DNA of 64,000 bases from Eonycteris spelaea (taxonomy: Eukaryota > Chordata > Mammalia > Chiroptera > Pteropodidae), in NCBI GenBank assembly GCA_003508835.1, contig PUFA01000034.1, positions 1,984,001-2,048,000 on the forward strand. The letters are read 5' to 3'. The position numbers and the translations under genes are program-made. Under the pieces are notes generated by a model. That model worked only from the letters and a program-made list of their open reading frames with translations. It had not been told where the DNA came from and did no database searches. Positions 32,084 through 44,212 of the stretch are shown here, piece by piece (position 1 is the stretch's first letter; each line of letters starts with the position of its first letter).

Positions 32084-32270
32084 GCGATTCTCGGCTGGTG
32101 GGGCTTTAATGACGTCTGGAGACATTTGGGGTTGTCACAAATGGGCTATTTCAATGGCATCCAGTGGGTGAAGGCCAGGACGTGTTAACAACCTACCATG
32201 CACAGGACAGGCCCCCACAACAAAGGGCGATCCGGCCCCAAATGTCACTAGCATGGAGGTTGAGGGCATA
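32084..32270 (+). mobile_element. MER20-type hAT element
   Basis: TCTGGAGACATTTGGGGTTG, TCACAAATGGGC, GGCATCCAGTGGGTGAAGGC, GCACAGGACAGGCCCCCACA and CCAAATGTCACTAGCATGGA follow the MER20 consensus closely. Intron 6. Confidence 0.85.
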
Positions 32271-34340
32271 ATTCACAGCTCAGCCTAGACGTGGGAAAAT
32301 TGGTCTGCACGCCGTCTGGGAGGTTTACACAAACTGGCTCGGTCACTTGACTTTGCTTTATAGTTGCACTTGTCAAAAGAGCCAAGGTTCACGACCTCTG
32401 TTCTCACACGGGACGGGTCCACGTCTCTCCCCAATCCTCAGGCCAGCTGTCATTCTGATAACTTGACATTTTGCACCTCCAGCGGTTCTCAAATAAATTC
32501 CATGCGGGGGTCCAGGGTTCCCCCCGTCTGTGCCGCCCACCTCAGGGCAAGGGCCTAACGTTGCTAAGAGTCGACCACAGTCACATGACTCACACGTGCA
32601 GTTTCGCTCGCTCCTTGACATAACCTCATTCAGTTTCTGCTCGGTGTGCAAACTGGCTGTCACTACCCACGTTTCGCAGGTGAGGAGACTAAGGAGCACT
32701 GAGGTGAGTCAGGGATTGGACCAGACGTGTCGGGCCCGGGGCCAGAGTTCTTCACCTCGGGCAGCCTCAAACTCCCTCCTCCGTTCGTGAACCTCTGAAG
32801 GCATGGAGGACGCCATTCTCGCTTTTCTTCACCAGTCAGGGTTTCATAGGGAGGGCAGGACGGAGGACCCTTTGTCCGCCTCCACGTCTGATGCTGCCCT
32901 CCCTCCCGACTGCTCTGTCCCCGCCCACGACTGCAGACTGTGGCAGGATGCCCAGTGACTGCAGCCGGCTTATCTCTCTGGTAGCTTCTCCTTCTTCTAA
33001 CTTACTTCAAAGACTTGGGTGTGTGGTCTTCCAGTGAAACTAATTAAAGTTTAGCATCTGGCAGGGTCCCTGTTTTGTCGAGATTTATTTATACTTTCCT
33101 GGAAATCAACCCATCATTCGCTTGCAGGAAAGCAAAATTGTCTTTTTTTTTTCTGGTGAACTGTTAAGTTGTACAAATAGAACACACGTTTTCTCACTAA
33201 AAAAACCTCACACAAACACTATAGTGAAACCCAAATTCCCCCCCCCCACGGCCCAGCACCCTTCTCCCCAATCCTGCCCCCCACCCCCACCCCCGCCATG
33301 ATAACCAGAGATGCCCTCTGGCTATAAATCCTTCTGGTTTGATTTCTGTGTCTAAGTTTATACACTGTTGTGCCCTTTGCGTTTTTCACCTGACAGTCTG
33401 ACTCGGAAATCCCACATCAGCGCATTGGCCTTAGAAAATCCTGCAGCACAGATTAACAACTTGCTCTCTCTCTGTGTTTCCAATGGTTTTGCTTTTAGAG
33501 ACAAAGCCACAGTAAGGATCTCTGTCAACACCTCTTTTTGTCCTTAAGACAAAAGCCCACAGAGAGAAGGATATGTGCATTTGACATTTTCACACTGTCA
33601 GGGCTCGGGCAGCTGCCCCAGGACACCCAATGGCCTATGATGATTCCAGTTAAAGTCACCTGAGAAGCAGCAGGAGCAGGGGGAGCCCTGACCCTCCTCC
33701 GTGTCCCTAAAAGCTGGGGCCGACTGTCCCCGTGACCAGCGCCCTCCCTGCTGAGGGCTGAGACGCAACTTGCAACCTTGTCACAAGGAGTTAAACCCTC
33801 CAGAGGGAGAAAGCCCACATACACCAGCCTCGGACGCCTAAGCCCAAGCCCCCGCCCAGAAGCCTTCAAATGAGCACAGCTTTGCTTTGTGCTGTCAATT
33901 TCTCACAAATTATTGTTTCTTTATCTAAAAAACATGAAAAGGGCCGACTTTGATCATTTCTTTGAGCCCCACTTTATGATCTGGGCATCACATTGTGATT
34001 CTCTGGCGTGCCCCTATTGGACTGGCTTTTCTCTTGTTAATCTAGTCTTGTGTTATTTTAACTGTCTTATTACTGGTCCAGCAGTCAGAACCAAAGAGGG
34101 GTAGAAGGCGGTGAATTCTCCCTGTTCCCCGACCATGCAAATGACCGAACTGACTTTCAGAAAACCCATTTCCACTCCCAGCAGCGAGAGGGCAGGCCGG
34201 CCTCTGTGAGTCCCCGGTCCCCACACCGCCCTGCCCTGACTTCGCCCGTCAGCTTTTGCCTGATAGACAAGAAGATGCTTCCTCATTTTGAATGTCAATT
34301 TTTGGTTCCTGACGAGGTGAGGCGGAACATCTTTCCGCAT

Positions 34341-34372
34341 GTGTGTGTGTGTGTGTGTGCATGCGCGCGCCA
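34341..34372. repeat. (GT)n/(GC)n microsatellite
   Basis: A short GT run ending in GCATGCGCGCGC, intron 6. Confidence 0.9.
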
Positions 34373-34424
34373 TTCCCAGGTCTTTGGTAAAACGGCCTCC
34401 TTTGTGTCCTTTGTCCATTAAAAA

Positions 34425-34565
34425 AATGGCTTGTTTTTACAGAATTACTTGTAGGAGATTTTTTCTAAATCATGTTCATTCTTGGTCCATTATTTGGGTT
34501 GCAAGTACTTTCTCTGAGATACTGCGCTTGCTTGTTTTTAATTATGCTGAGGACGCCTCCCGTGA
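34425..34565 (-). mobile_element. L1 fragment
   Basis: ATTACTTGTAGGAGATTTTT and TATTTGGGTTGCAAGTACTT match the reverse of an L1 ORF2 3' part. Intron 6, about 370 bases 3' of exon 6. Confidence 0.6.
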
Positions 34566-34933
34566 CACAGACCTTTGCTCAATGGACAACTTGGCCTCGG
34601 CCCCCTGCTAGGCCGTGAGCAGGCATCTGTGGTGGGGAGGGCACCTCGCCTTGCTCTTCCTGGGGCAAGAGGCAGGATCAAGGATTTAGGTACCTCATGT
34701 GTTTCTTTCTTTCAGTTTCTGAAGAGAAACGATGGAGAAAGGCCCTATCTTGCCTCCTTATTCAGCACTAACAAGTAGCTTTATTGACATGTGTGTAATT
34801 CAAAATCTTTATTTCTCAACTCAAAACCAGGCAGTGGGTAATGCATTATGGGAGGGGCTCCCTTCTGGCTACCTCACCCCCCAACCCCAGCCCCAGTTTA
34901 TCAAACTCATCGTTCCAGCCCCGAAACCTTTAC

Positions 34934-35021
34934 CTGAGGCCGTGGACGGAGGCCGGGGGAGAGCTGCTGGTCAAACAATCTCTGCAGAGACTCCAGGGAG
35001 GGGAGGGTCCGGATGACTTCT
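34934..35021 (-). CDS. INPP5D: INPP5D exon 6
   Basis: 88 nt, one base in, phase 0 out. It encodes EVIRTLPSLESLQRLFDQQL then SPGLRPRPQ. The acceptor is CGCCTCCAG/AGAAGTC and the donor CCTCAG/GTAAAGG. The preceding intron 5 (35022-40710) is where an internal promoter drives the SH2-less s-SHIP transcript in mouse, so this would be the first full exon shared by that isoform. No indel is seen. Confidence 0.96.
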
Positions 35022-35394
35022 CTGGAGGCGGGGGACAAGGTGAAGGTCAGAAATTAGTGAGGACCTCACTGAGGTATCCCAGGTTCCATCTGGAGCCCCT
35101 TCTGACAAAGGTAAAAATTTTTCCCAGAAGAACAAGCCTCTGCAAACAAGCCCCCAGGCCTGCCAGCACTGGCCCGGCCCCCAGGTCCCCAGCCCCCTAC
35201 TCCTTCCTGCCCTGTTCCCCAACCCCCCACTCCCCCCCACCCGCACAAACTGGTCATGATATATAGACCTCATTTACCTCTGTTTAGCCATACATGGCCT
35301 GTAGAAAACTTGGATCTAGAATTACAAAACTACTTTGAAACCACTTAGTAATCCACTGTTCCAAAGTTTACTGTTGCCAAGAATCACGCACTTA

Positions 35395-35490
35395 CACCTG
35401 AGTGTTACATATGCAAATGCCTGGGCCCCAACCTGGTCCTGTCTGGATCTGCATTTTAAATGCGTGCCCCAGGGGCTTCCTGTGCGGCCT
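35395..35490 (+). mobile_element. MER5A-type fragment
   Basis: ATATGCAAATGCCTGGGCCC and GGATCTGCATTTTAAATGCG match MER5A. Intron 5, 375 bases 5' of exon 6. Confidence 0.5.
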
Positions 35491-35599
35491 CCTGTGCTTC
35501 CCCTGCCAAGTCTCCTCCTAGCAGCTGAGAAGACATCAGGAGACTTTCCCTGGTCCAACCGGATGACCCGACCGGTACTGGGCCTCTGAGTGATACTTT

Positions 35600-36300
35600 G
35601 TTCCCTTCTCGTCTTTATTGTTTCCATGTTGTTGTAAGCACGGCAGGCAGACACATTTTGAGTTCTATTTTTCACTTTGTTTCACTAAAGACTGTTCCTG
35701 TTTCACACATTTTACATTCTAATGGTTTCAAAATAGTCTATGGAGAAAAGGTGCCAAAATAGATTACTGGATATTTGGGTTATTTGCAGATCGTGGGGAT
35801 CATAAGTAAAGTCTGCTCTGAACAGCTTTGTTCATGTAGCTTTTCTTTCTCTGTCTTCAATTAAAATTTCAGGCTAACCGGAGACTGCTTTTCTCCATCA
35901 ATGTTGCCAACCTTTGAGTGATGGAGCCAATTGTGGGACCATCGTCACTGTTGGAGCCTGCACGTCAGATGTGCTGTCTGAATTCTACTTTTTTCTCTCT
36001 CTTTTCACGGATATAACAGTGCATTTCAATACTGATGAATTGACTTGTATATCTCTAATTTCTAACGCCATTGGGATTTTTCTGCGAGGTGGGTTTCTAA
36101 CATAGGTCTCTTGCACAAACTGTTCATATCCTTTGTTGGTTTTCTGCTGGAAATTTTGTTAGTATTTTTAAACATTGGTATAAACTCTTTTACATTGCTT
36201 TGCTTTTTATTCAATCTAAGTGTTGTATTCCCCCCCCCCTCATTCTGTTATTTTTATCCTAGGTGGGCTGGATTTCATTATAAAGTGATTTGTAATTTTT
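35600..36300 (-). mobile_element. L1 3' end relic
   Basis: TACTGGATATTTGGGTTATT, GAACAGCTTTGTTCATGTAG and AAACTGTTCATATCCTTTGT occur in the order expected of a reversed L1. The AT-rich sequence to about 37700 may be more of the same element, but I cannot align it. Confidence 0.6.
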
Positions 36301-38510
36301 TATTGTTCTGTTTTTCATTCCTCGGTAATTTTTTGCTTACCTTAGCCAACAATTTATCATCTGTATTTACTAGTGAGCAATTATCTGCTCATGTTAAGTG
36401 GGTTTCTCTCTCAATATTGTAAAAATCATATATGGGGATTTTGCTATTGTTATTGGAGGACCTGCTGTACTCTGCGCCCCTGCACCTAGCTCAGGTAGGT
36501 GACTGTTGTGTCAGTTCCTTCCTTAATCCAGCTGTGAGGTAGGAGACATCTAAAAATGTTTAGATGGTTGGGTGGTTCTGGCTACTTGTGTTATTTATTT
36601 CTATTTCCGTCGTGGTTGTATAGAATGAACACTTTCACTTTGGGTATGTTCTTATCCAGCTGCTCAGTTAGCCACTGGGTTCTTATGTTTAAGATCACCA
36701 GCACTCTTAAATTTTGGGGGGAAAAAACCCCAAAAACCTTGGATACTCTTACAAGTAGAGGCATGTGATTAGCACATGTTCACTTTTTCCCCCCCAATCT
36801 GGAAAGACGCCCTGTGCCCTCGAATGACATCTAGGTTGAGTTAATCCCAGGTCAACAGTCTTCTTCGTGGAGATACTGCTTCAGAGTTTTTACTGTATCA
36901 TTGAGGAGTGTGGATAATATTACATATTGTAATTTTTTAAAGCCATGGTGCTGTTGCTAAGTATTTACTTTCTTCCTTCATCTTCCCTGTGGTTTAGAAA
37001 TGTTATAAGAAGTTTCTGAGTTGCTATGTCTCTTCTGTTAACTGGATCTTTATGAGGTTTCTCAATTCCTGGATTTAGCTCCTTTAAAAGTCTGGAAAAC
37101 AATTTTTTTCTTTTATACATTTAGTCATCAATCATGCATCATTTTTTCCTGCTTCTTCCAGAGCCCATCCTACCCGCTGTGAGTTGAATCTCTATGCCCT
37201 CTTTCCAAAGATTATCAAATTTTTTTTTAAATCACACATTCTTTGTGAATGCTTATTTAGTCCTCCTGTATTTTCTATATATACCTCCCTGACACTTGGC
37301 TCTGTTTTGTGATTTGATTTTCAAATTCAATTTGAAAACTATGGGTTTATTTTTATGGATTCCCATGAAGCAGTTATAATGATGAACCGTTCTTGTTTGG
37401 GGTTTGTTTCTTTGGTAAGGCAAAAAGATTTATATGCTATGAAGGGAAACCAGAGTATTGTTTGTTTGTTAGAATCTTTACCCTGCTTCACTATTTCCAC
37501 ATTGACATTTTATTTTAAAATTCCACTTGCATTTCTTCTCATTTCTCCATTTCAAGGGTTATGAAATATTTCCAGACTGGTGACTTTACGTTTTGTTCTT
37601 TTTTCTTTGGAAAAGATTCCATCTTGTTCTAGATAACCTAACTTGGGGTTACAAATCTTCCTTAAGCCTTTGCACTGCTGAAGTTCTTTATTTCAGATGC
37701 ACAAAGTGGCACAAAAATGATGAGGCATTGCACTGTGGCTCGCTCCCCAGCAGCGACCTCCCGTTTGGGGAGCTGGTGTCCTGCCAAGTGGTCTGAGCGG
37801 ACAGACCTGGTCACCTTTGGTGCCATCCTCAGCCCCCTGCACTAGCTCGTCCCACGCCCTGCCTCCAAAAGTCCAGCCTGGGCCCCTTTTTTCCTGCAGG
37901 GACTTTCCCCCGCTGTCCCCCAGCTTTGAGTGCAAACTGTGTGTCAGTGCATCCCAAATGTGGACCCCTAGTCCTGAGGTGTCCTGGCCTCTAACTTCCA
38001 CCATAACCCTTGGTTGGCAGCCTGGCTGGTGGCTTGCCTCATAACGCCTCGACCCAATAGTAGCCCAGAGAAAGATCCCGCCCCCACCCCAACCCCCCTT
38101 GACGTTCACCTTCTCCGTGACTGACATCACCATGCTCTCTGCTGCCCACACCCAACACCTGGTGCTCACCCTCGATTCACCGACTGCTCAGCTCACACCA
38201 ACCAGGCAGCAAGCCTGCCAGTTCTACCATCCACACATACGCCAGGTCACGCCAGCTCTTAGTGTCCCCAAGCCCTGGGGGGATTTCACTGAAATCTATC
38301 AGTGTTCCTGTGTGCCAGGTGCCGTCTACACCCTAGGACTCAGCAGGAAGCGAGCCTCTGCTGCATCCTGTTCCCGCTGCAGCAGCCCTGCACTGGTCTC
38401 CTGCTTCGGGTCTGCCTCCTGCGCTCCAGGCTCCACAGCCCCAACTCGGATCGCGCCACCATCCTCTAAATTCTCTGCAGGGCCTCGTGAGGCAGATGCG
38501 GTGGCTCCGC
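36300..38510. other. Intron 5, unassigned AT-rich then mixed sequence
   Basis: AT-rich to about 37.7 kb (perhaps continuing the L1), then ordinary GC content. No exon or clear repeat is recognised. Intron 5 hosts the s-SHIP promoter in mouse, but I see no decisive promoter motif here. Confidence 0.5.
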
Positions 38511-38512
38511 CC

Positions 38513-38687
38513 AGCGTTGCCGTAAAACACAGGACACCCCATTAAATTTGAATTTCAGATAAACGATGGATAATCTATTAGTATACGTATATCTCAATTT
38601 TGCGTGAAATATACTGAAATGTAGTTGTAGTTTATCGGAATTCAGACTGAATTGAGCATCCTGTGTTTTATTTGCTGAATCTGGCCA
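38513..38687. mobile_element. Near-palindromic MITE-like repeat, second copy
   Basis: The left arm GTTGCCGTAAAACACAGGAC/ACCCCATTAAATTTGAATTT and the right arm GAATTCAGACTGAATTGAGC/ATCCTGTGTTTTATTTGCTG are inverted copies. It is the same family as 26707-26893. Intron 5. Confidence 0.8.
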
Positions 38688-38689
38688 TC

Positions 38690-39055
38690 TATGCCTGCCT
38701 CTCTCCGATCTCCACTCCTGAGGCTTTCCTTCCTCACAGGGCTCCAGCCACGGAGACTTTCTGTTCCTTGCAAGCCAGCTTCATTCGTACCCTAGGACCT
38801 TTGCACTGGAGCCCCAAAGGACACCTCACCCCGCTCAAGGTCTCGCCATCACTTTCCCTGTTTTATTTTGTCATGATGCGTACTAAAATCACCCTGTTTA
38901 TTTACAGACCTTATCTACTATGCCCTCCTCACTCGGACGTCAACTGCAACAAGGTCTGACAGAGCGGGAACCCTGTGCGATGTGTTTACTGCTGCAAACC
39001 CAGAACGGAGCTCAGAGAAGGCCCTTCAAACACGTTTCTTAAATGGATGGCTGGC
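38690..39055 (-). mobile_element. L2 relic
   Basis: Reverse L2 order is seen: CCTAGGACCTTTGCACTGGA, TCACTTTCCCTGTTTTATTT, TTATTTACAGACCTTATCTA, GACAGAGCGGGAACCCTGTG and AACACGTTTCTTAAATGGAT. Confidence 0.8.
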
Positions 39056-39059
39056 TGGG

Positions 39060-40710
39060 TGGACGGCTGGGTGGCCTGTTCCAATCAAAGCACTTTGAAA
39101 ACTATGGGGTCCCTTAACCAGGTCTCCAGTCCTGCTATCACGTGGCCCAGGAAGGCAACAACACAAATGGTTGTGCATGGGAACATCACGGCGCCTCTAA
39201 CTCCAACTGGACGGAAACTGCCCAGGGAACAAGGACGTGGAACACCCAGAAGCCAGAGGAAGCTTCTTCCGTCAACACAATGTACCAGAGAAGGAGGCAT
39301 GTCGGGGAAGCTGCTGTCCCCATAAGCGAGGTGACCTGGATCCTAGGAAAATCCAGGTAGCAGTGAGGTGTCGAGGAGTGACTGGGGGGAGCCCAGTGGA
39401 GAGACTGAAAGGCAAATTTCTTCCTGGATGACGAAGCTGAAAAAACAGGTTCTCCACTGGAGTGGAAATAAAAGCCTGTTACCATCATCGCGAAACTGTG
39501 GTTCTTAAAAAGAAAGTGCTACGTGTGTGTTTTCCCTAGTGATAAATGAGTTGCAACAGCAGCATCGAATGGAAAATGTCTCTCTGTGGGAATTTATAAA
39601 CGATGGCTCTTGGTCCTGTTGGCTGAAACTCCATTGGCGGAAAGCCAATTCACTGAAATGAAACCTGACTGGCCAATTTGATGAGTGTTAGATTTGCCAA
39701 AGAAACTATTTGTTAAGTTTAGCAAATATCGATTGTACTTTAAGAGCCTTTAAGAAGAAAGTTCAGCTTGATTACTGGTGATAAAGACTTTTTTTGCATA
39801 TTAGCTAAGCTAAGATGGATATGGTACCAGAGAAACTGTCAAGAGAATTTTGAAATTGCTCTATCTGTAATAATACGGAATAGCAGAGGCCGAAAAAACC
39901 TTAATCACATGAAATGCGATTATTTCTAACCAAAATGTTGACCTTTAATTTATGGGATTGTTTTGGCTCCTCGGGATTCCCCTCAGATGTTTTTGAATGT
40001 TATTTCCTATTTTTTAAGCTTTTTAAAAAAGCATTTAAAATATTCTTCTGCTAATTTTTCAGATGGCAATCAGCCTGAAGTTTGCACTTCTAACAATTCA
40101 AATGCAATTAAACTTGAAATCCGTTTTACGTTAATGCAATTAAAAGCGGAATCAAAACCGGTGTAAATGAAATGGGATTTTTTTCCAATTGATCATTCGA
40201 TGGAGTCAATATCAGAACACTAAAGTTTTGGTGAACTGCCTCAACTTTTAACAAGGGCCCCAGCTGGCACCCTCGGGCCATCGCCGCCCACACAGAAAGC
40301 AGGCTGGCTTTAAGGACTTCCTCTCGCCGCCCTCCGAGCTCTCGAGTGTCCGCTGCAGTGAGCAGAAAGGCTAGGCCCCAAAGTTTTAAATGCTCGGTGA
40401 GCAAGTGTGAAAGGCTGGGAGTGTCCTCCGGCTCCGGCCCACCCCTCCCCGCAGCAACTGGCCTCAAATTAACCGTCAGTTAAAAAAAAAAAAAAAAGAA
40501 GAAGAAGAAGCTCTACAGTTCAAACACCATGCAAAACAAAACCTCGAAAGAACCACAAAGAGTTCTGAGCTCCCGCCAGCTGCCTGAGTGTCCTGAGTAC
40601 AGCAGGAATTGGAGCGGCCGGACGGGGCTCGGGGCTCGGGGCTCACTCCCTCTTCGGGGCTACTCTCTGGCCCCGCCAGCCTGTCCCTCCCACCCCGATG
40701 GCAGCATTAC
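39060..40710. other. Intron 5, stretch with no recognised element
   Basis: Mostly AT-rich sequence (39480-40250), then a short poly-A/GAA tract (40480-40510), leading to the exon 5 donor. No exon or repeat family is recognised. Confidence 0.5.
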
Positions 40711-40851
40711 CCATAGAGCTCCTTGCAGAGGAGAACAGTCAGTTTCTTCAGATGAGGGAGACTGGTGGAGCCCGTCTTCATAAAATCCGAGTCCAGGGTG
40801 AGCTGAATGCTTAAATAATCTTGAATGGCTTTAAGATGCTCTTCGGGAAGC
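40711..40851 (-). CDS. INPP5D: INPP5D exon 5: helical region after linker
   Basis: 141 nt, one base in and two out. It encodes LPEEHLKAIQDYLSIQLTLD and, further on, SLPHLKKLTVLLCKELYG. This region between the SH2 and phosphatase domains is predicted helical in SHIP proteins. The acceptor is strong: a run of 14 T then CAG. The donor is TATGG/GTAATG. The frame joins exon 4 (AGCGG) and exon 6 (A GAA GTC) correctly. Confidence 0.97.
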
Positions 40852-41694
40852 CTGAAAAAAAAAAAAAAGGAGAAATAAAAAAATATGCTTATCCTATTTC
40901 TTTGGCCACCAATTCTAACAGTAACAAGAAGAAATCTGCATTCTCTGAGTCTCCGGCTGCGATGAAGTCCTTCAGGGGACCATCTGTGCGCCTCTGTGGT
41001 TCCCTGGGCCTCTCTGGAGGGTGGAGAAGCAGATGGGAACGAGATTAAAGGGTTCGCAAGGCGGGGCACCGCGTCACCCACCATAAAGGCTTTTTCCCAA
41101 GCTGGTACTTGGAGGGTAGCGATACCGATTGGAGATGGCAAATGTTTATCCTTTAAAAAGGAGACAAAACAGCTTGGAAAATGTGCCCTGGACTTGTTTC
41201 CCTACTTCATTTCTTCCTAACGATGGGGTCTGAGGGCTGAGGGAGGCTCTAGTGAAGAGACGGCAAGTGCTTCTAGCTCACGAGTCAACTGCAGATCCAC
41301 AGGCAGAGGCTACCTGGAGCTCTGTGTCAAAGAGGTTCTGAGGCATTGTAGGCTGGGGGGTGGGGGGGGTGAGAGGGAGTGTTGAGGGGTGAGGGGTGGG
41401 ATCTCTGTGATAAGAGATGGGGCTGGGAATATGGAAGTGGTGGCCCAGGTGCCCCCCCTTGGCCTCTCAGGATGGCTCAGCCCCTTCAGTTGATGGGTGA
41501 GGCCAGAGGGACCGCAGACAAGACTCGCTCACTGAACACAGCAGCCCAGCAGAAGAGAGCCCAGGCCCCAGGGCACAAGGCTGCCCCCCGCCCCCCCACC
41601 CCCACCCCCCCCCCGCATCTGACCATGCCTCTACATTCTATCTCCCAGCACTTTTTTTTTTTTTGGATACCCTTTGAATCTTGGCTCCTCTAAT

Positions 41695-41870
41695 CATGAA
41701 AATTAATCATAGCAAATATTTTCTGAGCATAACATCCCAGCCACTCTGCTAAGCACTTTATGCTCCTTCTCTCCTTTAAGCTCCAAACCAATGTTATGAG
41801 GCAGATATTTTTATCATTCCTATTTCACAAATGAGAAAACCAGGCTCAGGGACCTTGATTCATTTGTGTG
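41695..41870 (+). mobile_element. MIR relic
   Basis: TTCTGAGCATAACATCCCAG, TCTGCTAAGCACTTTATGCT, CTATTTCACAAATGAGAAAA and CCAGGCTCAGGGACC match MIR head and core. Intron 4. Confidence 0.75.
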
Positions 41871-43420
41871 AAAAAATTATTACAAGCCTTAAAAATCTTT
41901 GTTCCAGCCTTGACATATAATCAAGTTGAAATTAGAGGGCATTGTTTTTTTTTCTCGCTCTCTCTGCAATGAAAAGCTCTTGTTCTTAAGGTTAGAAAGG
42001 AGCGAAACAAGCCATTCTGACTTATTTAGACTGAGTCAGCAGCAATTTACTTACCAGTCATCATAATATTTAAATTTAATCTATACTTATTGTGAGTTTT
42101 GACATCACAAAAATCAAGTGTCTGCCTAAGTCTCTTCTACTAAAAAGGAGAAAATCTCCCCCGTAATATTAAGATATTCATTTTAACAATTCTAATGATT
42201 GTTGACTTGTAACGTTGAGACCATGAGTCCATGTTATAGGAAGCTATATTTGTTGACATGTTTGTCGTCGAAAGGGTTGACTTAAGATGTAAACTCCGTT
42301 TATCGGAGAAGGTTCATTTTACTCGGCAATCTTGTGTTAACAATGACCTCACTGATTAGATCTAATTAACTTGTACAACAGACTGTGCGGGTTGTCTTAT
42401 AATTAAGAATAATCTAAAGGCGGTCCTCTGTGTAAAAAGCGATTTTGCAGGCAAGATAGATTAACTTTGAAACACGAGGAGGAATCTCAGGTTTTCGAGA
42501 ACCAGAACTGAACAGGGAGCAGGCACGGAGTGTGTCACCACCGTCCCCATCTCCGAGCAGAAGGTTTGGGAAGGGTCCACTGCCACGTGCCGCTGAGAAA
42601 CCAAACCAGAGACGGCATGCCCTTCCTGCCTCTCTCAAGAGGCTGTACTGCAGCTTGGCTGCCTATGCTGTCCTGACCCACGGGGCCCTGAGGCCGGAGA
42701 GAATAGCTGTCCCCAGAGAGACAGAGGCAAGAGATGTGGGAGAGTCCAGAAGAGTGGGCAGATGGTGGCGCCACTGGGTTCCCTCGCCTGTTTCCCTACG
42801 AGCTCGCGCATTTAGCCTCTAAACCTGGAGAGAAATGCCCGCTGGAGGAAAACTAAACAATGGGCTCCGCAGGAAACATTTTAATAAGCGTTTGTCATGG
42901 AGACACACGTCAGGATCATCACGGTAACGCGTGTATCAACATATTCAAAGCCCTGGACATTGAGCCAATTGGCAAATAGCACCGGCCCCTGAAGATTGTG
43001 CCCCGGGAACGTAACCCGGTGGGTCTGGAGAGGAATCAGAGGATGCGTCAAGGTGGAGATAGAAGACGCCAGGTATCTTAGCACCCGGGGGGCTTGGGCG
43101 CACCTTCAGGCATGTCCTTTGCATGCTGCCGAACCAGACGAACCTGACGGCAGGCAGGCGAGCAGCCCTGGCCGCCTCCCACTGACCTTCCGAGTTGGAG
43201 ATGTTGCAGCAGCCCTGCCATTAGGATATTTGGGGAGGGGCCTTGCTCACCAAGAAACGTTTTAAGATTATGAATGCTTCTCCAAGAAACGTTTTCTAAC
43301 GTATTCATTCACTCAGCATACCTATAGCGTGTGCCTGCTCCACTCCAGGTGACAAGCTGGGCACCGGGGACGATTCCCCTCCTTCCTGCATGTTGAAGAT
43401 GTCTCCCCCCTCCCCGCTGC
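41870..43420. other. Intron 4, AT-rich stretch without recognised repeats
   Basis: 41870-42430 is AT-rich and non-repetitive to my eye. 42430-43420 is of mixed composition, with a short ATTCATTCACTC ancient-repeat-like end near 43300. No coding exon. Confidence 0.5.
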
Positions 43421-43424
43421 CCCC

Positions 43425-43895
43425 CGCTTCCCCCAACACCCCGGCCTGTCGAAAGTCGGGGGCCTCTTGCTCAGAAACGGGACGGCATGGCGACGAGGCT
43501 GCAGAACCTCGTCAGCGCGGACCAGCAGGAGCCGGGATGCGCGCAGGCGGGGGCGGGATCCCAACAAAGCTGCAGGAGAGCGAGTCGAACCTCACGAGTT
43601 AGAATGATCGCATCTCACGCCTTCCACCGCACAGCGCCATGCTGCGTAGACCGCATCGCCCACGCCACACGTGGAACTACTGTTCGGACCCATTTCCTAG
43701 CGCTGAGGAAGGTGGCCCAGCGTGGGGCCCAGGCGGGAAAGGGCTGTGTGGCCGGTTCAGGCCGCAGCAGAGGCGGCTCTGTCGCTCGGGCCACCTGGGT
43801 GTGGCCGTGGAAGAGACGCTGCGTTGCCGTTCCCCGGATCGCGACGCGGGCTCGTGAGGTCTGGGGCAGGGCCGCGTCATGGACCCCCGGCGGAG
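43425..43895. promoter_or_regulatory. CpG-rich segment in intron 4
   Basis: CpG dinucleotides are much denser here than around it (for example CGGGACGGCATGGCGACGAG and CCCGGATCGCGACGCGGG), about 150 bases 3' of exon 4 in the transcript. It could be an intragenic CpG island or an old GC-rich repeat. No TATA or initiator claim is made. Confidence 0.4.
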
Positions 43896-44040
43896 CCCGG
43901 CTCCCTCAGACCTGCCGCTGCTGGGGACAGTGAGCTCCATAGCACCCTGTCCTAGGGCAGGAGGGGCACCTCCAGGCGTGAGCCTGGGTGTTGTGGCACC
44001 GAGGCTGGCCTCTGAGGGGACCCGCCAGGTGGGGACTCAC

Positions 44041-44212
44041 CCGCTGGTGTCCATGCTCTGCAGTCGCTGAAACAACGTCTCAGAGAGGCTGGGCCGGCTG
44101 AACTCGGTGGCTCTCGGATTCTCACTCGAGAGAGGGGCCTCCTTGGCCTCACATGGCCCAGCAGATAAAAGGATGTTTCTCGGTGGCAGCTCCGGCGGAG
44201 ATGGGACACCTT
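44041..44212 (-). CDS. INPP5D: INPP5D exon 4: SH2-phosphatase linker
   Basis: 172 nt, two bases in and two out. The linker peptide contains SPPELPPRN, a PxxP-type stretch, then SENPRATEFSRPSLSETLFQ and RLQSMDTS. The acceptor is CAG followed directly by AAG (minus strand, 44215-44210), a tandem NAGNAG site. The first AG gives T-E-G-V-P across the junction, the second T-G-V-P. Human SHIP1 has known isoforms differing by one residue (Val117) at this same junction, so alternative use is plausible. The donor is AGCGG/GTGAGT. The linker is less conserved than the domains; differences from human such as NILLSAGP are ordinary divergence. Confidence 0.97.
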
